Positions 59,301 through 64,000 of a stretch of DNA of 64,000 bases are shown in pieces. The notes beneath the pieces were generated by a model that searched no databases, had not been told where the DNA came from, and saw only the letters and a list, made by a program, of their open reading frames with translations. Origin of the DNA: Luzula sylvatica (taxonomy: Eukaryota > Streptophyta > Magnoliopsida > Poales > Juncaceae); contig OX326960.1 in NCBI GenBank assembly GCA_946800325.1, forward strand, positions 22,931,150 through 22,995,149. The letters are read 5' to 3'. Within the stretch, counting starts at the first letter, position 1. Each line of letters begins with the position of its first letter. The position numbers were made by a program, and so were the translations under genes.

Positions 59301-62300
59301 AAAATCTCTAAAGGGGGGGTAGGGGGTAAAAATCTCGCAAGGGGGGGTAGGGGGTAAAAATCTCCAAAAGGGGGGTAGGGGGTAAAAATCTCCAATTGGG
59401 GGGTAGGGGGTAAAAATCTTCAAAGGGGGGGGGGGAGGGGGGGGGGGTAGGGGGTAAAAATCTCTAAAGGGGGGGGGGGGTAGGTGGTAAAAATCTCCAA
59501 AGTGGGGTATGGGGTAATAATCTCCAAAGGGGGGTAGGGGGTAAAAATCTAGGAAGGGCGGGGTAGGGGGTAAAAATCTTCAAAGGGGGGGGGGGGGGGG
59601 GTAGGGGGTAAAAATCTCCAATGGGGGGGTAGGGGGTAAAAATATCCAAAGGGGGGTAGGGGTAAAAATCTCTAAAGGGGGGGTAGGGGGTAAAAATCTT
59701 CAAAGGGGGGGTAGGGGGTAAAAATATCCAATGGGGGGTAGGGGGTAAAAATCTCTAAATGGGGGGTAGGGGGTAAAAATCTCCAAAAGGGGGGTAGGGG
59801 GTAAAAATCTCCAAATGGGGGGTAGGGGGTAAAAATATCCAATGGGGGGTAGGGGGTAAAAATCTTCAAAGGGGGGGGGGGGGGGTAGGGGGTAAAAATA
59901 TCCAATGGGGGGTAGGGGGTAAAAATCTCTAAATGGGGGGTAGGGGGTAAAAATCTCCAAAAGGGGGGTAGGGGGTAAAAATCTCCAAATGGGGGGTATG
60001 GGGTAAAAATCTTCAAAGGGGGGGGGGGGGGGGTAGGGGGTAAAAATCTCTAAAGGGGGGGGGGGGTAGGTGGTAAAAATCTCCAAAGTGGGGTATGGGG
60101 TAATAATCTCCAAAGGGGGGGTAGGGGGTAAAAATCTCCCAAGGGGGGGGGTAGGGGGTAAAAATCTCCAAGGGGGGGTAGGGGGTAAAAATCTCCAGGG
60201 GTAGGGGGTAAAAATCTCCAAAAGGGGGGTAGGGGGTAAAAATCTCTAAAGGGGGGGGGGGTAGGGGGTAAAAATCTCCCAAGGGGGGGGGGGGGTAGGG
60301 GGCAGAAATCTCCAAAGGGGGGGGGGGTGGGGGTAAAAATCTCCAAGGGGGGGGGGGGTAGGGGGTAAAAATCTCCAAGGGGGGGGGGGTAGGGGGTAAA
60401 AATATCCAAAGGGGTGGTAGGGGGTAAAAATCTCGGAAGGCGGGGTAGGGAGTAAAAATCTCCGAAGGGGTGGTAGGGGGTAAAAATCTCCAAAGGTGGG
60501 GTAGGGGGTAAAAATCTCCAAAGGGGGGGTAGGGGTAAAAATCTCCAAAGAGGGGGTAGGGGGTAAAAATCTCCAAAGGGGGGGGGGTGGGGGTAAAAAT
60601 CTTCGAAAGTGGGGTAGGAGGGTAAAAATCTCCAAAGCGGGGGGGGGGGGGGGTCGGGGTAAAAATCTCTAAAGGGGGGGGGGTGGTAGGTGGTAAAATT
60701 CTCCATAGAGGGGGTAGGTGGTATTAATCTCCCAAAGGGGGGGTAGGGGGTAAAAATCTCCAAAGGGGGGGTAGGGGGTGAAAATCTCCAAAAGGGGGGG
60801 GGGGGGGGTTGGGGGTAAAAATCTCCAAAGGCGGGGTAGGGGGTTAGAATATCCAAAGGGGGGGTAGGGGGTAAAAATCTCCAAAGGGTGGTAGGTGGTA
60901 AAAATCTCTAAAGGGGGGTAGGGGGTAAAAATCTCCCAAGGGGGGTAGGGGGTAAAAATCTCCAAAGGGGGGGGTAGGGGGTAAAAAACTCCAATGGGCG
61001 GGTAGGGGGTAAAAAACTCCGAAGGGGGGGGGGAGGGGTAGGGTGGTAAAAATCTCCAAAGGGGGGGGGGGGGTAGGGGGTAAAAATCTCCAAAGGTGGG
61101 ATAGGGGGTAAAAATGTCCGAAGGGGGAGTAGGGGGTAAAAATCTCCATAGGGGCGGGGGGAGGGGGTTAAAATCTCCAAAGGGGGGGGGGGGGGTAGGG
61201 GGTAAAAATCTCCAGGGGGTGGGGGGTAAAAGTACCCAAAGGGGTGGTAGGGGGTAAAAATCTCGGAAGGGGGGGTAGGGAGTAAAAATCTCCGAAGGGG
61301 GAGTAGGGGGTAAAAATCTCCAAAGGGGGGGTAGGGGGTTAAAATCTCCAAAGGTGGGGGTAGGGGGTAAAAATCTCTAAATGGGGGGTAGGGGGTAAAA
61401 ATCTCCCAAGGGGGGGGGGGGGGGGGGGGGGGGGGTAGGGGGTAAAAATTTCCAAAGGGGGGGGGGGTAGGGGGTAAAAATCTCTCAAGGGGGGGTAGGG
61501 GGTAAAAATCTTCAAAGGGGGGGGGGGGGGTAGGGGGTAAAAATCTCCAAAGGGGGGGTAGTGGGTAAAAATCTCTAAAGAGGGGGTAGGGAGTAAAAAT
61601 CTCCCAAGGGGGGGTAGGGGGTAAAAATCTCCAAAGGGGGGGTAGGGGGTAAAAATCTCCAAAGGGGGGGTAGGGGTAAAAATCTCCAAAGGGGGGGGGG
61701 GGTAGGGGGTAAAAATCTCCAAAGGGGGGGTAGGTGGTAAAAATCTCGGAAGGGGGGGTAGGGAGAAAAAATCTCCGAAGGTGGGGTGGGGGGGGTAGGG
61801 GGTAAAAATCTCCAAAGGGGTGGGGGGTAGGGGGTAAAAATCTCCAAAGGGGTGGGGGGTAGGGGGTAAAAATCTCCAAAGGGGGGTAGGGGGTAAAAAA
61901 TATCCAAATGGGGGTAGAGGGTAAAAATCTCTAAAGGGGGGGGGGGGTAGGGGGTAAAAATCTCCCAAGGGGGGGGGGGGGTAGGGGGTAAAAATCTCCA
62001 AAGGGGGGGTAGGGGGTAAAAATATCCAAAGGGGGGTAGGGGTAAAAATCTCCAAAGGGAGGTAGGGGGTAAAATTCTCTAAAGGGGGGGTAGGGGGTAA
62101 AAATCTCCCAAGGGGGGTAGGGGGTAAAAATCTCCAAAGGGGGGGTAGGGGCTAAAAATCTCCAAAGGGGGGGTAAGGGGTAAAAATCTCCAAAGGGGGG
62201 GTAGGGGGTAAAAATCTTCAAAGGGGGGGTAGGGGATAAAAATATCCAATGGGGGGTAGGGGTAAAAATCTCTAAATGGGGGGTAGGGGGTAAAAATCTC

Positions 62301-63180
62301 CAAAGGGCGGGGTAGGGGGTAAAAATCTTCAAAGGGGGGGGGGGGGGTAGGGGGTAAAAATATCCAAAGGGGGGTAGGGGTAAAAATCTCTAAAGGGGGG
62401 GTAGGGGGTAAAAATCTCGCAAGGGGGGGTAGGGGGTAAAAATATCCAAAAGGGGGGTAGGGGGTAAAAATCTCCAATTGGGGGGTAGGGGGTAAAAATC
62501 TTCAAAGGGGGGGGGGGGGGGGTAGGGGGTAAAAATCTCTAAAGGGGGGGGGGGGGTAGGTGGTAAAAATCTCCAAAGTGGGGTATGGGGTAATAATCTC
62601 CAAAGGGGGGTAGGGGGTAAAAATCTAGGAAGGGCGGGGTAGGGGGTAAAAATTTTCAAAGGGGGGGGGGGGGGTAGGGGGTAAAAATCTCCAATGGGGG
62701 GGTAGGGGGTAAAAATATCCAAAGGGGGGTAGGGGTAAAAATCTCTAAAGGGGGGGTAGGGGGTAAAAATCTTCAAAGGGGGGGTAGGGGGTAAAAATAT
62801 CCAATGGGGGGTAGGGGGTAAAAATCTCTAAATGGGGGGTAGGGGGTAAAAATCTCCAAAAGGGGGGTAGGGGGTAAAAATCTCCAAATGGGGGGTAGGG
62901 GGTAAAAATATCCAATGGGGGGTAGGGGGTAAAAATCTTCAAAGGGGGGGGGGGGGTAGGGGGTAAAAATATCCAATGGGGGGTAGGGGGTAAAAATCTC
63001 TAAATGGGGGGTAGGGGGTAAAAATCTCCAAAAGGGGGGTAGGGGGTAAAAATCTCCAAATGGGGGGTATGGGGTAAAAATCTTCAAAGGGGGGGGGGGG
63101 TAGGGGGTAAAAATCTCTAAAGGGGGGGGGGGGTAGGTGGTAAAAATCTCCAAAGTGGGGTATGGGGTAATAATCTCCAA
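56340..63180. repeat. ~3.7-kb segment duplicated, second copy with a ~1-kb deletion
   Basis: The left part matches at an offset near 4.09 kb. CGAAAGTGGGGTAGGAGGG is at 56525 and 60605, TAAAAATGTCCGAAGG at 57000 and 61109, and AAGGCGGGGTAGGGAG at 56350 and 60438. The right part matches at an offset near 3.08 kb. CTCCGAAGGTGGGGTGG is at 58698 and 61776, CTAGGAAGGGCGGGG at 59549 and 62626, and ATCCAATGGGGGGTAGG recurs in both. The drop in offset means that about 1.0 kb present in the first copy (near 57.4-58.4 kb) is missing in the second. Confidence 0.75.
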
Positions 63181-64000
63181 AGGGGGGGTAGGGGGTAAAA
63201 ATCTCCAAAGGGGAGGGTAGGGGGTAAAAATATCCAAAGGGGGGTAGGGGGTAAAAATCTCTAAAGGGGGGTAGGGGGTAAAAATCTCCCAAGGGGGGGT
63301 AGGGGGTAAATATCTCCAAAGCGGGGGTAGGGGGTAAAAATCTCCAAAGGGGGGGTAGGGAATAAAAATCTTCAAAGGGGGGGGGGGGGGTAGGGGGTAA
63401 AAATCTCCAAAGGGGGGGTAGGGTGTAAAAATATCCAAAGGGGGGGTAGGGGGTAAAAATCTCTAAAGGGGGGGTAGGGGGTAAAAATCTCTCAAGGGGG
63501 GGTAGGGGGTAAAAATCTCCAAAGGGGGGGTAGGGGGTAATAATCTTCAAAGGGGGGGTAGGGGGTAAAAATCTCTAAAAGGGGGGGGGGGGGTAGGTGG
63601 TAAAAATCTCCAAAGTGGGGTAGGGGGTAAAAATCTCCATAGGGGGGGTAGGGGGTAAAAATCTTCAAAGGGGGGGTAGGGGTAAAAATCTCCAAATGGG
63701 GGGTAGTGGGTAAAAATATCCAAAGGGAGGTAGGGGGTAAAAATCTCTAAAGAGAGGGTAGGGGGTAAAAATCTCCCAAGGGGGGGTAGGGGGTAAAAAT
63801 CTCCAAAGGGGGGGTAGGGGGTAAAAATCTCCAAAGGGGGGGGGGGGGGGTAGGGGTAAAAATCTCCAAAGGGGGGGTAGGGGGTAAAAATCTCGGAAGG
63901 GGGGGTAGGGAGAAAAAATCTACGAAGGTGGGGGGGGGGGGGTAGGGGGTAAAAATCTCCAAAGGGATGGTGGTAGGGGGTAAAAATCTGCAAAGGGGGG

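Larger units (their letters stand above)
17795..64000. repeat. G-rich minisatellite, family 2 (28-bp units), >46 kb, runs off right edge
   Basis: The consensus unit is TAAAAATCTCCAAA, a run of about 7 G, TA, then about 5 G: 28 bp when the runs are modal. Roughly 1,600 units are present. The first G-run ranges from 5 to about 26 (61410-61435). Linker variants recur: CTTCAAA, CTCTAAA, ATATCCAAA, CTCCCAA, CTCGAAA, CTCGGAA, CTCCGAA and CTCCATA. A truncated unit reads CTCCAGGCATA or CTCCAGGGGTA. Second-run variants include TAGGTGG, TAGTTGG, TATGGGG and TAGGGAG. The plus strand is extremely G-rich and C-poor over the whole length. Minus-strand open frames of up to 736 codons (47761-49971) and 719 codons (32773-34932) arise because the unit is nearly stop-free; I do not annotate them as genes. 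Confidence 0.97.

Noticed and set aside
17732..64000. Over a hundred long minus-strand open frames encoding proline/phenylalanine/tyrosine-rich proteins
   Set aside because: They overlap in all three frames, follow the repeat unit exactly, have no conserved start context and end wherever a CTTCAAA or CTCTAAA unit falls in the wrong phase. They are best explained as a by-product of a nearly stop-free 28-bp unit.
17795..64000. Telomere or interstitial telomeric repeat, because of GGGTAGGGGGTAAAA phrases
   Set aside because: Plant telomeres are TTTAGGG (or close variants) with a 6-8 base period. This unit is 28 bp with a TCTCC-containing linker and variable G-runs.
15705..64000. CRISPR array, because of regular repeats
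   Set aside because: There are no unique spacers; the whole unit repeats. The setting is clearly eukaryotic.
15705..64000. The whole array as a pure assembly or sequencing artefact
   Set aside because: Ordered linker variants, block duplications and distinct domains are too structured for random error. Individual G-run lengths may still be inaccurate.

Overview
This window looks like heterochromatic nuclear DNA from a flowering plant. Three things point there: a decayed Ty1/copia retrotransposon, a Ty3/gypsy-type solo LTR inside a ~175-bp satellite array, and exon-like fragments of plant housekeeping genes with GT/AG intron borders. The species cannot be named. I see no intact protein-coding gene, no rRNA or tRNA gene and no CRISPR array.

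Left third (1-10.2 kb): this is a satellite array with nested insertions. The 3' half of a copia element (integrase tail, reverse transcriptase, RNase H, 3' LTR) fills 1-4393. A 95-bp piece of satellite (4394-4488) separates it from a solo LTR (4489-6433), which is flanked by a perfect 5-bp target duplication (ACAAC). The satellite then resumes exactly where it broke off and runs to about 10,209 as ~22 monomers in a higher-order pattern.

Middle (10.2-15.7 kb): AT-rich DNA. It holds a cluster of short palindromes resembling the subterminal region of a DNA transposon. On the minus strand there is a decayed gene-like segment whose last two exons resemble the peptidase domain of FtsH. An (ATT)n microsatellite and a long AT-rich inverted repeat follow, then a minus-strand terminal exon resembling the end of an RRM protein.

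Right three quarters (15.7-64 kb): one immense G-rich tandem array that leaves the window still running. The first ~2.1 kb is a ~24-bp family (linker with TCTGCAA plus a G-run). After a C-run/G-run hairpin at about 17,781-17,800 it switches to a 28-bp family: a 14-base AT-rich linker, a G-run, TA and a second G-run. The 28-bp family has variant units arranged in recurrent orders, with tandem and dispersed duplications of 0.3 to 4 kb. Nearly every minus-strand frame is open through it. The unit is 28 bp (1 modulo 3) and almost stop-free, so all three frames read the same rotating proline-rich peptide. I treat these open frames as a by-product of the repeat rather than genes.

The most unusual items are the scale and strand asymmetry of the G-rich array (dense G-quadruplex/i-motif potential), its frame-independent coding property, its layered duplication history, and its start ~80 bp upstream of a minus-strand splice acceptor, which raises the possibility that it expanded inside an intron.
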